Positions 8,310 to 19,150 are shown, counted from the stretch's first letter. The stretch is DNA of 34,081 nucleotides from Flavobacterium psychrophilum (GCA_022729635.1 DZAU01000001.1:1-34081); one strand, 5' to 3'. The notes: generated by a model from the sequence alone, not told the origin. A program made the numbers and translations.

Positions 8310-8660
8310 TTAAGTCAGAGAATTGTCTTTTTCATTGGGAAAAATAATCCAAGGCTTGAAGGTTTTAGCTTCTTCAAAGTCTAATGTGGCATAAGAAATA
8401 ATAATGATAATATCATCTTTTTGCACTTTTCGAGCCGCTGGTCCGTTTAGGGTTATGGTGCCGGAATTTTTCGCTCCTTTGATGGCGTAAGTTTCAAATC
8501 GCTCGCCATTATTGATGTTTACAATCGAAACTTTTTCGCCTTCAATAATGTTAGAAGCCTCCATTAAGGTTTCGTCTATGGTAATGCTACCAATATAATT
8601 TAAATCGGCGCCGGTAACTTTGACACGGTGAATTTTTGATTTTACAACTTGTATTTGCAT
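8310..8660 (-). CDS. panD: Aspartate 1-decarboxylase (pyruvoyl-dependent)
   Basis: A 116-residue enzyme that converts L-aspartate to beta-alanine for pantothenate and CoA synthesis. The proenzyme self-cleaves at Gly24-Ser25 (NYIGSITID), making the pyruvoyl group from Ser25. The family motifs [15 protein letters not shown] and LNGPAAR (about 72-78) are present and the length is normal. It lies 14 bp downstream of panC, which uses its product, so panC-panD form an operon. Confidence 0.97.
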   Translation of the reverse strand: MQIQVVKSKIHRVKVTGADLNYIGSITIDETLMEASNIIEGEKVSIVNINNGERFETYAIKGAKNSGTITLNGPAARKVQKDDIIIIISYATLDFEEAKTFKPWIIFPNEKDNSLT

Positions 8661-8674
8661 TGCGCAAAGGTAAA

Positions 8675-9529
8675 TTAATTTAATGAAATGGTGTCAATCA
8701 ATCTAATTTTATTGACAAAAACAGCGATAAAAGCACGGTAATTTTTGTTTTTACTTTTTCTCAAACAGGGCAGGAGTGTTGCTTCATCGGCAATTTGAAA
8801 ATATTCTAAAGTAAAAGTTGGATTTTTTTCAAATGATTTTTTTACCCAATCAGTTACTGTTTTAGCATTTTGTGTTTTGAATTTTTCTTTTGCGCCGAGT
8901 AGTGTTTTATAAATTATAGATGCGTCTTGTCTATCTTTTTGTGATAGGAGTTCGTTTCTGGAACTCATGGCTAAATGGTTTGATTCTCTGTGAATAGGAC
9001 AGCCTATTACGTTGATGTTCATTTTATTTTTAGCAACCATTTTTTTGATAATTTGCAATTGTTGAAAATCTTTCTCGCCAAAATAGGCATTTGTAGGTTG
9101 CACAATTTCGAAAAGACGTTTTACAATCGTGCCCACACCGTTGAAATGGCCAGGTCTGAATTTTCCTTCCATAAGATTTTCTATGCCATCAAAATCAAAA
9201 AATTGAGAGGAAGGTTCTCCTTCATATATATCGTCTATTGGTGGTGCATAAACGATGATTTCTAGGCTTAATTTGGAAATTTTTTTTAGGTCTTCCTCGA
9301 GTGTTCTTGGATATTTAGCTAAATCTTCGGGATTGTTAAACTGGGTTGGATTCACAAAAATACTCACAACGGTGCTGTTGTTTTCTGATAGTGATTGCTT
9401 CATTAACGACAAATGCCCTGAATGTAAAGCACCCATGGTCGGAACAAAACCAATGGTGGAACGGCTGGTTTTAATGGATTTTAAATAATCTATCAAAGAG
9501 GCTTTTCCACGAAAAATATGCGTAGTCAT
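8675..9529 (-). CDS. panC: Pantothenate synthetase
   Basis: A 284-residue cytoplasmic ligase that joins pantoate and beta-alanine with ATP hydrolysis to AMP. It shows the nucleotidylyl-transferase signature [15 protein letters not shown] (28-42), the GEKDFQQL segment, and SRNELLS, which serves as the KMSKS-like loop. I start it at ATG 9529 (MTTHIFRG). An in-frame ATG at 9553 lies inside the predicted -7 promoter element (9547-9554), so it would not be on the mRNA. It is followed by panD. Confidence 0.96.
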   Translation of the reverse strand: MTTHIFRGKASLIDYLKSIKTSRSTIGFVPTMGALHSGHLSLMKQSLSENNSTVVSIFVNPTQFNNPEDLAKYPRTLEEDLKKISKLSLEIIVYAPPIDDIYEGEPSSQFFDFDGIENLMEGKFRPGHFNGVGTIVKRLFEIVQPTNAYFGEKDFQQLQIIKKMVAKNKMNINVIGCPIHRESNHLAMSSRNELLSQKDRQDASIIYKTLLGAKEKFKTQNAKTVTDWVKKSFEKNPTFTLEYFQIADEATLLPCLRKSKNKNYRAFIAVFVNKIRLIDTISLN

Positions 9530-9546
9530 TTTGTTTAAATATTTTG

Positions 9547-9554
9547 CAAACATA
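9547..9554 (-). promoter_or_regulatory. Candidate panC promoter (-7 element)
   Basis: The minus strand reads TATGTTTG (TAnnTTTG). Transcription would begin near 9541, about 12 nt before the chosen panC ATG. The element overlaps the alternative upstream ATG at 9553 and so decides the start. No clear -33 TTG. Confidence 0.55.
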
Positions 9555-9585
9555 ATATTTTAGTCTATAACTGCATAAAATTTTG

Positions 9586-9593
9586 TAATTTTG
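9586..9593 (+). promoter_or_regulatory. Candidate promoter for the 9632-13924 operon (-7 element)
   Basis: TAATTTTG matches TAnnTTTG, 38 bp before the ATG at 9632 and divergent from the panC promoter. No TTG at the expected -33 spacing. Confidence 0.5.
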
Positions 9594-9631
9594 CATGATA
9601 TTTATTGCCAATACCTTAAGTAAATTATAAT

Positions 9632-10438
9632 ATGGAAGATAAGAGGATATTATATGTATCATCTGAAGTGGTGCCTTATCTAGCTGAAAATGAGGTTTCT
9701 TCAATGTCTTATGAAGTGCCAAAAATGATTAATAATCAAGGCGGACAAATAAGAATTTTCATGCCAAGATATGGTAACATAAATGAAAGAAGACATCAAT
9801 TGCACGAAGTTATTCGCCTTTCAGGGATGAATTTGGTCGTGAATGACTTGGATATGCCCTTGATAATTAAAGTAGCTTCTATTCCAAAAGAAAGAATTCA
9901 GGTTTATTTTATTGATAACGACGAATATTTTAAACGAAAAGCCACATTTACTGACGAAGAGGGTGTGATGTTTCCTGATAATGATGAGCGAGCCATTTTT
10001 TTTGCAAAAGGAGTTGTCGAAACGGTAAAAAAACTGAATTGGGTTCCAGATATTATTCATGTTCATGGTTGGATGGCGGCAATGCTACCCATTTATATGA
10101 AGCATTTTTACAAAAACGAAGCCTTGTTTTCAGAGACAAAGATTGTAACATCGGTTTATAGTCAGGGTTTTGAAGGGGTTTTGGATGTAGAAATGATTAA
10201 CAAAATAAAGTTTGACAATGTGCCAGAAGACGCTGTTTCAGAATTAAAAAACCCTGATTATGAAAGCATTATGAAAGCTACAATTAATCATTCGGATGCT
10301 GTTATTATCGCCTCAGAGAACCTCTCTTCAAGTTTAACAAAATTTATAGAATCTTCAGGAAAACCTTTTTTACCTTTCGCCCCGAAAGATAAATTCGCTG
10401 AAGCGTATTCTAATTTTTATAAAAATTTTGTTCTATAA
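9632..10438 (+). CDS. Glycogen/starch synthase N-terminal-domain protein (lacks GT-B C-terminal half)
   Basis: A 268-residue protein that matches only the N-terminal Rossmann half of GT5 glycogen synthases. The fold is recognisable from ILYVSSEVVPYL at the start, MPRYGNINER near residue 50, and DIIHVHGWMAAMLPIYMK near 139-156. The ADP-glucose-binding K-x-G-G loop after the first strand is replaced (LAENEVSSMSYEVPK), and the C-terminal nucleotide-binding domain is absent. Classical glycogen synthase activity is therefore unlikely. It lies 21 bp before a DUF4270 lipoprotein gene and then glmS, so a role linked to cell-envelope sugar metabolism or regulation is possible but unproven. The stop is clean and the reading frame is intact, so it does not look like a recent truncation. 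Confidence 0.8.
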   Translation: MEDKRILYVSSEVVPYLAENEVSSMSYEVPKMINNQGGQIRIFMPRYGNINERRHQLHEVIRLSGMNLVVNDLDMPLIIKVASIPKERIQVYFIDNDEYFKRKATFTDEEGVMFPDNDERAIFFAKGVVETVKKLNWVPDIIHVHGWMAAMLPIYMKHFYKNEALFSETKIVTSVYSQGFEGVLDVEMINKIKFDNVPEDAVSELKNPDYESIMKATINHSDAVIIASENLSSSLTKFIESSGKPFLPFAPKDKFAEAYSNFYKNFVL

Positions 10439-10459
10439 ATCAACTATTTTCTAGTAAAT

Positions 10460-12067
10460 ATGTACAATAATTCTATTATTAAACCCCTTTTATTTTTTGT
10501 AAGTGTCCTTCTTTTCGTGTCTTGTGATAAAGAATATTCTCCTGTTGGAGACGCCCTAATTGGCGAAAATCATTTCGATTTGGCTAAAAACATATCAAGC
10601 GTGTTGGCTTATAACGAAAAAATTACGCCTATACAATCAGACAATCTTGCAATAAATGCTTTGGGAATTTATGATAATCCCGCTTTTGGTAAAACCACCG
10701 CAAATTTTGCTACCCAAATTATCATGGCAAGCCCTGCTCCAGTTATTGGAATAAATCCTATGATTGACAGTGTGTATATCGATGTGCCTTATTTTAGCAC
10801 ATTAATATCAACAGAAGTAGATGGCGATCATGTATATGAATTAGATTCTATTTATGGCGAGCCTTTGGCAAAAATAAAATTAAGTGTTTATGAATCAGGA
10901 CGATACATGGATGCGCAGAACGGAGTTCCTCAAGTTTTTTACACCAATCAAAACGCAGAATTTAATAGTTTCAAAATAGGAAGTCGTTTAAATAATGATG
11001 CAAGCAAAGATCAAAACGACGAATTTTTCTTTGATCCTGCCGAACATAAAGTAACCACAAAGGATGCGGCCGGAATAGAGACCATAACAAGAACACCTCC
11101 AAGTATACGCTTAAAATTAGATGCAGATTATTTTAAAAATAAAATTATTAATGCACCAGCAGAAAGTTTAGCTACAAATGAGGCATTCAAAGTATATTTC
11201 AAAGGCTTGTATTTTAAAGTAGAACAATCCGGAACCGACAAAGGAAGTTTAGCAATGATGGATTTTACTAAAGGAGTAATTACCATCAAGTATAAAGAAG
11301 AAACATCGGATACAGATAAAACTTTAGTAGATAAATCGATAGTACTCAATTTGTTAGGAAGCACAGCAAGTTTACTCGACCAAAGTAATACAAACACAGC
11401 GTATGAAACGGCAACAAATAATCCAGACTATATCCTTGGGGACGAAAAATTATATTTAAAAGGAGGCGAAGGTTCTTTGGCAGTGTTAGAACTTTTCGGT
11501 CCGGATCTTTTTGGGGAAGACGGAACAACGGGTTCTCCAAATGGTGTAGCTGACGAATTAGATATTATTAGAAAAAGCGGCTGGTTAATCAACGAAGCCA
11601 ACTTGGTTTTTAATATTGATGCAGGAACAATGGAAAACAGCTATGAACCTGACAGAATTTATTTATTTGATTTTACCAATAATCGCCCCATAATTGATTA
11701 TTTTGTTGACGGTTCATCAGCGATAAGACCTAAAATGGCAAAATTAGTTTTTGACGGAAATATCAACAGAGACCCAAACTCAACAACAACTCCTAAAAGA
11801 GGTCTTACTTATAAAATCAGAATCACAAATCATGTTAGAAATCTCGTGAAATATGCCGATTCTACCAATGTTAAGTTGGGAGTTGTTGTTACAGAAGATA
11901 TTGCGATTGCCAATTCTAATAAATTAAAAACGCCAACCACCAAAATTAAAGAAGCGCCAAAAGCAAGTGTTATGAATCCACTCGGGACAATACTTCACGG
12001 AAGCAAATCTACAGTTCCGGTTGACAAAAGGCTTAAACTTGAAATTTATTATACAAAACCTAATTAA
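10460..12067 (+). CDS. DUF4270 family lipoprotein
   Basis: A 535-residue predicted lipoprotein with a short hydrophobic signal (about residues 9-21) ending in FVSC, lipidated at Cys22, followed by acidic and basic residues (DKEYS). The mature part, beginning with VGDALIGENHF, matches the flavobacterial DUF4270 family: a beta-rich, surface-type protein found throughout Bacteroidota, of unknown function. It sits between the glycogen-synthase-like gene and glmS, only 9 bp upstream of glmS, so all three are likely on one transcript. It probably sits in the outer membrane. No enzyme motif was seen. Confidence 0.8.
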   Translation: MYNNSIIKPLLFFVSVLLFVSCDKEYSPVGDALIGENHFDLAKNISSVLAYNEKITPIQSDNLAINALGIYDNPAFGKTTANFATQIIMASPAPVIGINPMIDSVYIDVPYFSTLISTEVDGDHVYELDSIYGEPLAKIKLSVYESGRYMDAQNGVPQVFYTNQNAEFNSFKIGSRLNNDASKDQNDEFFFDPAEHKVTTKDAAGIETITRTPPSIRLKLDADYFKNKIINAPAESLATNEAFKVYFKGLYFKVEQSGTDKGSLAMMDFTKGVITIKYKEETSDTDKTLVDKSIVLNLLGSTASLLDQSNTNTAYETATNNPDYILGDEKLYLKGGEGSLAVLELFGPDLFGEDGTTGSPNGVADELDIIRKSGWLINEANLVFNIDAGTMENSYEPDRIYLFDFTNNRPIIDYFVDGSSAIRPKMAKLVFDGNINRDPNSTTTPKRGLTYKIRITNHVRNLVKYADSTNVKLGVVVTEDIAIANSNKLKTPTTKIKEAPKASVMNPLGTILHGSKSTVPVDKRLKLEIYYTKPN

Positions 12068-12076
12068 ACCAAAACT

Positions 12077-13924
12077 ATGTGTGGAATTGTTGGATATATC
12101 GGTTACAGAGAGGCTTATCCTATAATAATAAAAGGATTAAAAAGACTCGAATACAGAGGATATGACAGTGCCGGAGTGATGTTATTTGACGGAAACAACT
12201 TAAAACTTTCTAAAACAAAAGGCAAAGTTGTAGATCTTGAAGAAAAAACTTCAAAAGAAATTTCCACTAATGGAACAATAGGAATTGGACATACCCGTTG
12301 GGCAACTCATGGGATTCCAAATGATGTAAATTCTCATCCACACCTTTCTAATTCTGGAGATTTAGCCATCATCCATAACGGAATTATCGAAAATTATGCT
12401 CCTCTGAAAGTTGAATTAATAAAAAGAGGCTATGTTTTTCATTCAGATACAGATACCGAAGTTCTTGTAAACCTTATAGAAGAAGTGCAAAAAAAGGAAA
12501 AGCTAAAATTAGGAAAAGCGGTTCAGGTAGCATTAAATCAAGTATTTGGAGCTTATGCAATAGCTGTTTTTGACAAAAAAAATCCTGACGAAATTGTGGT
12601 TGCCCGTTTAGGAAGTCCATTGGCAATAGGCATTGGCGAAGGAGAATATTTTATCGCTTCAGATGCTTCACCATTTATAGAATACACTTCGAATGCTGTC
12701 TATTTAGAAGATGGTGAAATGGCAAATATCAGGTTGCACAAACCAATGAAAGTCAGAAAGATCAAGGACGATTCTTTGGTTGACCCTTATATTCAAGAAC
12801 TCCAAATGAATTTGGAGCAAATAGAAAAAGGAGGTTACGACCACTTTATGTTGAAAGAAATATACGAGCAACCAAGCGTTATAAAAGACACTTATCGCGG
12901 AAGACTTCATGCAAACGAAGGCATCATTCAAATGTCAGGAGTTGAGGATAATTTAGAAAAATTTCTGAATGCCGAAAGAATTATTATTGTCGCTTGTGGC
13001 ACTTCTTGGCATGCAGGATTAGTAGCCGAATATATATTTGAAGAGTTTACCCGAATTCCTGTAGAAGTAGAATATGCATCGGAATTTAGATATAGAAATC
13101 CAATAATTAGCAGCAAAGACGTTGTAATTGCCATTTCACAATCAGGAGAAACTGCCGATACAATGGCAGCAATAAAATTAGCCAAAGAAAAAGGAGCCTT
13201 TGTTTATGGCGTTTGCAACGTAGTCGGTTCATCCATTTCTCGCGAAACTCACGCAGGTTCGCATACTCACGCAGGACCAGAAATAGGAGTGGCATCAACC
13301 AAAGCATTTACCACACAAATTACAGTTTTAACAATGATGGCTTTGCGTTTGGCTAAAGCCAAAGGGACTTTGTCTAATACGGATTTTCACAGGTACTTGC
13401 AGGAATTAGAAATCATTCCAGAAAAAGTAAAAGAAGCATTAGAAACGAATGCCAAAGCCAAAGAAATTGCATCGGTTTTCAAAAACTCACACAATTGCTT
13501 GTATTTGGGCAGAGGCTATAATTTTCCGGTTGCGCTTGAAGGAGCTTTAAAACTAAAAGAAATCTCTTATATCCATGCCGAAGGGTATCCTGCAGCAGAA
13601 ATGAAACACGGACCAATTGCCCTGATAGATGAACACATGCCAGTAATTATTATTGCACCAAAACAAGGGCATTACGACAAAATTGTAAGTAATATCCAGG
13701 AAATTAAATCCAGAAGCGGAATAATAATAGCTGTGGTTACAAAGGGAGATACTCAAGTACGTGAATTGGCAGATTATATTATTGAAATTCCAGAAACATC
13801 TGATACGTTATCTCCATTAATAACAACGATTCCACTACAACTTTTATCCTATCATATTGCAGTTATGAGAGGGTGCAATGTAGATCAACCGCGTAATTTA
13901 GCTAAATCAGTCACCGTAGAATAA
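12077..13924 (+). CDS. glmS: Glutamine-fructose-6-phosphate aminotransferase (isomerizing)
   Basis: A 615-residue enzyme that makes glucosamine-6-phosphate from fructose-6-phosphate and glutamine, the first step to UDP-GlcNAc for peptidoglycan and LPS. After Met removal Cys2 is the glutaminase nucleophile (MCGIVGYIG), followed by RLEYRGYDSAG and HTRWATHG. Two SIS sugar-isomerase domains follow, with CGTSWHAG and SQSGETADT in the first and RGYNFPVALEGALKLKEISY in the second. The C-terminus LAKSVTVE is the canonical end. Last gene of its operon; a strong terminator follows. No glmS ribozyme was seen in the 9-bp upstream gap. Confidence 0.98.
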   Translation: MCGIVGYIGYREAYPIIIKGLKRLEYRGYDSAGVMLFDGNNLKLSKTKGKVVDLEEKTSKEISTNGTIGIGHTRWATHGIPNDVNSHPHLSNSGDLAIIHNGIIENYAPLKVELIKRGYVFHSDTDTEVLVNLIEEVQKKEKLKLGKAVQVALNQVFGAYAIAVFDKKNPDEIVVARLGSPLAIGIGEGEYFIASDASPFIEYTSNAVYLEDGEMANIRLHKPMKVRKIKDDSLVDPYIQELQMNLEQIEKGGYDHFMLKEIYEQPSVIKDTYRGRLHANEGIIQMSGVEDNLEKFLNAERIIIVACGTSWHAGLVAEYIFEEFTRIPVEVEYASEFRYRNPIISSKDVVIAISQSGETADTMAAIKLAKEKGAFVYGVCNVVGSSISRETHAGSHTHAGPEIGVASTKAFTTQITVLTMMALRLAKAKGTLSNTDFHRYLQELEIIPEKVKEALETNAKAKEIASVFKNSHNCLYLGRGYNFPVALEGALKLKEISYIHAEGYPAAEMKHGPIALIDEHMPVIIIAPKQGHYDKIVSNIQEIKSRSGIIIAVVTKGDTQVRELADYIIEIPETSDTLSPLITTIPLQLLSYHIAVMRGCNVDQPRNLAKSVTVE

Positions 13925-13948
13925 TTATTTTTAGACATAATTTTTATT

Positions 13949-13976
13949 AAAAGCGAAATTTTTTTTCGCTTTTTTT
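13949..13976 (+). terminator. Rho-independent terminator after glmS
   Basis: AAAAGCGAAA pairs with TTTCGCTTTT across a T-rich loop, and the 3' arm runs into a tract of seven T. It ends the operon that starts at 9632. Confidence 0.85.
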
Positions 13977-14032
13977 GTTAATCTCAATATTATTTGTACT
14001 TTGGTCAGATAAACCAACAAAATTTTAACCAA

Positions 14033-16921
14033 ATGAGAAATTATCTACTTATTTTGTCATTGTTATTTTGTAGCATCACTTTTGCACAAAGCACAATCAC
14101 AGGCACCGTTACAGACAGCAACAATCAAGCAATTCCAGGCGCAAATATTCAAGTTGTAGGAGATAAAGCGGGAACAGTCACTGATGGTAATGGAAAATTT
14201 ACCCTGGATTTCACAAATAAATTTCCTTTTACAATTGAAGTAACAAGTGTGGGATATGAAACTAAAAAAATAAGCATTACATCAAACAATCAAAATGTTA
14301 ATGTAAAATTATCAGGTGAAGAAACAAAACTGAATGAAGTGGTAGTTTCTGCATCAAGAACGCCAGAGCGAATTTTAGAATCTCCTGTTACCATTGAAAG
14401 AATGGGAATTAAGGAAGTTAAAAGAACCGCATCTCCCACCTTTTATGATGGTTTAGAAAACCTGAAGGAAGTACAAATGAACACGAGCAGTTTGACTTTC
14501 AAATCAATAAATACCCGTGGTTTTGCAACTGTTTCAAACGTGCGTTTTATGCAATTAGTTGACGGAATGGATAATTCTTCTCCGTTGTTAAACTTTGTAT
14601 TAGGGAACATGATTGGTGTTTCTGACATTGATGTTCAAAGCGTCGAGTTATTACCTGGAGCATCTTCTGCATTGTATGGAGCAAATGCTTTTAATGGTAT
14701 TATGTTTATGAACAGCAAAAGCCCATTTACTTTTCCAGGAATTTCAACCTATTTAAAATATGGGGTAACCAGTCAAGACGCAGCCGGAACAAATGAGTTT
14801 CATGATTTTGGGATTAGAATGGCGCATGCTTTCAACAACTATTTTGCCGCAAAAGTGAATATGACTTTTATGAGCGGAACAGATTGGTATGCCACAAATT
14901 ATGATGACAAATACCGACAAGGACAAGGAATTACAAGAAGCGATAAAAATTATGATGGAATAAATGTTTATGGTGATGAGGTAAGTACAAACATCTATAA
15001 TGTAGGGCAAGGTTTAGTTGCAGCAGGGTTATTACCACCCGCACTTGCAGCGTTAATTCCAAAAGAAAATGTATCAAGGACTGGATATAACGAGGTTGAC
15101 CTAACAAACAACAAAGCAGCTAATACCAAAATTGATTTTTCGCTTCATTTGAGACCATTTGGAAACGAAAAATTAGAGGTTATTTGGCAAAGCAAATTTG
15201 GTTATGGAAATGCGGTTTATCAAGGAGCTAACAGATATTACCTGAATAACTTTTTTATGCAACAGCACAAATTAGAATTCAAAGGAAAAAACTTTTTCGT
15301 AAGAGGATATACAACTTCAGAAGATTCGGGAAATTCTTATGACATGCAATTTACAGGAATCAATGTAAATAGAGTTTGGAAATCAGATCAAACATGGTTT
15401 GGTCAATATGCTGGCGCTTATGCTCAAGCTTTCGCAGGTTTAATCCCAGGTGTTCCAGCCGGGAATGCAACCGCAGCCACCGCAGTAGCTCGTGGTGTTG
15501 CAGAAACAGGAAGATTAACTCCAGGCACAGCAGCTTTCGATGCCGCATTTAATAAAGTAATAAACGATCCTGACGTTTTAACAGGTTCAAAATTGGTAGA
15601 TAATTCTAGAATTTACCACTCTGATGCTAATTATAATTTTAAAGACATCATTAAATTTGGCGAAATACAAGTAGGTGGATCTTACAGAGAGTATCAATTG
15701 AATTCTCACGGAAGAATCTACACTGATGCTAATGGTCCAATTTATTATAATGAATACGGTGTTTATGCACAGTTACAAAAGAAATTTATGGAAGACAGAT
15801 TTAAATTTACAGGATCTGTTCGTTATGATAAATCTAAAAACTTTGACGGAAGTTATTCCCCAAGAGTGTCATTGGTGTATTCAGCTGGAGAAAAAAAACA
15901 ACATAATTTAAGAGCATCTTATCAAACTGGTTTTAGAAACCCAAGCACACAGGATCAATATATTGGTTTCAATGTAGGAAACGCTGTATTAATAGGCTCT
16001 GCTCCTGACAACTTATTGAGATATTCTGAGACAAGACCTGTAGCAAATGGTTCACCAGCAATCGGTCAAGTTTATGCAGGAGGATCTTCTGTAGTTATGA
16101 CAGGTGTAAATGCTTACCAAAATTCATATACTTTAGCATCAGTTGGAGCGTTTGGAGCATTTGCTGCGGCAAACCCAGGAAATACTCCCGGAGCAGCAGC
16201 ATTATTGAAAAAAACAAATGTTGGGTATGTAAAACCAGAAAAAGTACAAGCATTTGAGTTGGGTTACCGTTCTCAAATTAAAGACATCAATATTGATCTT
16301 AATGGATATTATAATATTTATAATGATTTTATTGGAAACACTACAGCAATTGCTCCTTTATACGGAACAGCTAGTGAAACTTTCGATTTTGCACAAGGAG
16401 CTCCAACATACGTAACGAATCCTGCTGTTCAAACTTTACACGCATTGGCAAATGGGAATTACAGAGCCTACCAATTATATACCAACACAGATGTAGAAAT
16501 CACCTCTTTAGGTTTCGGAATAGGACTTTCTAAAAGAATGTTTGGTAATTATGATTTTGGAATTAACTATAATTATGCACAATTTGATTTTGACCAAGCT
16601 GCAGATCCAGGTTTTGAAGCCGGTTTCAATACTCCAAAACACAGGGTTAAAGCATCTGTAGGAAATGATAAACTTATCGAAAACCTTGGATTTAATGCCA
16701 GTGTAAGATGGAACAACGAGTATTTGTGGCAATCTACAATGGCTGATGGTATTATTGAAGCAGCCACTGTAATAGATGCACAGATTAGCTATGGTTTACC
16801 AAAATTGAAATCGTTAATCAAACTAGGAGCAACTAATATTGGAGGTAAAGAATATACTCAAGTAATAGGTGCTGGAGCAATAGGACAACAATATTTTGTT
16901 TCTTGGACAATTAATCCATAA
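14033..16921 (+). CDS. TonB-dependent outer-membrane receptor (SusC-like)
   Basis: A 962-residue receptor that would import a substrate across the outer membrane using TonB energy. The start is ATG 14033 (MRNYLLILSLLFCSITFAQ), which gives a clean signal peptide; an upstream in-frame start at 13994 would bury it. Residues about 20-105 form a carboxypeptidase-regulatory-like beta-sandwich (ITGTVTDSNNQAIPGANI), followed by the plug (LNEVVVSASRTPERILESPVTIERMG onward) and a 22-strand-type beta-barrel ending in YFVSWTINP. No SusD partner gene lies next to it, so it may act alone, as siderophore or vitamin receptors do. The substrate cannot be told from sequence. Confidence 0.9.
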   Translation: MRNYLLILSLLFCSITFAQSTITGTVTDSNNQAIPGANIQVVGDKAGTVTDGNGKFTLDFTNKFPFTIEVTSVGYETKKISITSNNQNVNVKLSGEETKLNEVVVSASRTPERILESPVTIERMGIKEVKRTASPTFYDGLENLKEVQMNTSSLTFKSINTRGFATVSNVRFMQLVDGMDNSSPLLNFVLGNMIGVSDIDVQSVELLPGASSALYGANAFNGIMFMNSKSPFTFPGISTYLKYGVTSQDAAGTNEFHDFGIRMAHAFNNYFAAKVNMTFMSGTDWYATNYDDKYRQGQGITRSDKNYDGINVYGDEVSTNIYNVGQGLVAAGLLPPALAALIPKENVSRTGYNEVDLTNNKAANTKIDFSLHLRPFGNEKLEVIWQSKFGYGNAVYQGANRYYLNNFFMQQHKLEFKGKNFFVRGYTTSEDSGNSYDMQFTGINVNRVWKSDQTWFGQYAGAYAQAFAGLIPGVPAGNATAATAVARGVAETGRLTPGTAAFDAAFNKVINDPDVLTGSKLVDNSRIYHSDANYNFKDIIKFGEIQVGGSYREYQLNSHGRIYTDANGPIYYNEYGVYAQLQKKFMEDRFKFTGSVRYDKSKNFDGSYSPRVSLVYSAGEKKQHNLRASYQTGFRNPSTQDQYIGFNVGNAVLIGSAPDNLLRYSETRPVANGSPAIGQVYAGGSSVVMTGVNAYQNSYTLASVGAFGAFAAANPGNTPGAAALLKKTNVGYVKPEKVQAFELGYRSQIKDINIDLNGYYNIYNDFIGNTTAIAPLYGTASETFDFAQGAPTYVTNPAVQTLHALANGNYRAYQLYTNTDVEITSLGFGIGLSKRMFGNYDFGINYNYAQFDFDQAADPGFEAGFNTPKHRVKASVGNDKLIENLGFNASVRWNNEYLWQSTMADGIIEAATVIDAQISYGLPKLKSLIKLGATNIGGKEYTQVIGAGAIGQQYFVSWTINP

Positions 16922-16942
16922 TAATAATTTGTATTATTTTTC

Positions 16943-16974
16943 AAAAGCCATCCCGCCTTGCGGGGTGGCTTTTT
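16943..16974 (+). terminator. Rho-independent terminator after the TonB receptor
   Basis: AAAAGCCATCCCGC pairs with GCGGGGTGGCTTTT around a CTT loop, with the 3' arm ending in T. The rest of the 16922-17168 gap holds the atpD promoter and leader. Confidence 0.9.
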
Positions 16975-17054
16975 GGTATTTAAATACTTTTCCCTGTTTA
17001 TTTTGAACTTATAAGCAGCAAGTCTAAAACAGACTGTTTTTTTTAAAAAAAGTG

Positions 17055-17084
17055 TTGATTTTTATATTTTAAAAATTATCTTTG
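17055..17084 (+). promoter_or_regulatory. atpD promoter, full flavobacterial consensus
   Basis: TTG (17055-17057), 19 bp, then TATCTTTG (17077-17084): an exact TTG-N19-TAnnTTTG arrangement. It predicts transcription from about 17090 and an 80-nt leader before the atpD ATG. Confidence 0.8.
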
Positions 17085-17165
17085 CACACTGAAAAACAAA
17101 CCATAGAAAATCATTTCGTTTGGTTGCATTTTATAAACACAAACAGCTATTTAATAAACACATAA

Positions 17166-18677
<1,512 letters not shown>

Positions 18678-18686
18678 TAAAGGTAG

Positions 18687-18751
18687 GAAGTTAGAAGTTA
18701 GAGGTTAGAAGTAATTCTACATCTTCCATCTTCCATCTTCCATCTTCTAAC
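18687..18751. repeat. Heptamer-array inverted repeat between atpD and atpC
   Basis: About 3.5 copies of an AAGTTAG-type heptamer (18688-18712) are followed by four copies of ATCTTCC/T (18721-18748). The ends GTTAGAAG (18704-18711) and CTTCTAAC (18744-18751) are perfect inverted complements. It fills most of the 83-bp gap and would form a hairpin within the atpDC mRNA, possibly tuning the beta-to-epsilon ratio (inference). Confidence 0.85.
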
Positions 18752-18760
18752 TCAAATAAA

Positions 18761-19042
18761 ATGATTTTAGAAATAGTATCACCAGAAGCAAAATTATTTT
18801 CAGGCGAAGTGACTTCGGTTTCGTTGCCGGGGGTTGATGGTCATTTTCAAATGTTGAATAATCACGCACCGATTGTTTCATTACTTCAAAAAGGGAATGT
18901 AAAAATTACTGCTCCAAGTTTCAAGTTTAGCAAAGAATCCGAAGATTTATTCACAAAAGTAAACGATCAGAATTATACACTTGCTATTGAATCAGGAACA
19001 GTGGAAATGAAAAACAATAAAGTTATTGTTTTAGCAGATTAA
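18761..19042 (+). CDS. atpC: ATP synthase F1 subunit epsilon, short form
   Basis: A 93-residue epsilon subunit. It contains the N-terminal beta-sandwich domain (LEIVSPEAKLFSGEVTSVSLPGVDGHFQMLNNHAP) but ends soon after, so the C-terminal two-helix domain that inhibits ATP hydrolysis in E. coli (about 139 residues) is missing. Short epsilon subunits are usual in Bacteroidota. The gene therefore keeps the structural link to gamma and the c-ring but not the latching arm. It shares the atpD transcript and ends at a terminator. Confidence 0.95.
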   Translation: MILEIVSPEAKLFSGEVTSVSLPGVDGHFQMLNNHAPIVSLLQKGNVKITAPSFKFSKESEDLFTKVNDQNYTLAIESGTVEMKNNKVIVLAD

Positions 19043-19061
19043 AATAATTTATAATAATGTT

Positions 19062-19093
19062 AAAAAGCCAAGCAGTGATGTTTGGCTTTTTTT
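19062..19093 (+). terminator. Rho-independent terminator after atpC
   Basis: AAAAAGCCAA pairs with TTGGCTTTTT around a 10-nt loop, followed by further T residues. Confidence 0.9.
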
Positions 19094-19126
19094 AAAGCTT
19101 CCGGCCTTTAAAAGGCTGGAAGCTTT
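19094..19126. repeat. Near-perfect 33-bp palindrome between atpC and bioF
   Basis: AAAGCTTCCGGCCTTT is followed, after a central A, by its reverse complement with a single G-T mismatch. It abuts the atpC terminator and ends 24 bp before the bioF -7 element. Likely a dispersed palindrome; a regulatory role is untested. Confidence 0.75.
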
Positions 19127-19150
19127 AAATTTTTAGTCCCATTTTTTTTC

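Noticed and set aside
12068..12076. glmS riboswitch/ribozyme
   Set aside because: Only 9 bp separate glmS from the upstream gene, too short for the ribozyme, which is a Gram-positive feature.
17021..17050. AGTCT/AGACT hairpin with T tract before atpD
   Set aside because: The stem is only 5 bp, and the strong terminator at 16943-16974 already ends the upstream gene.
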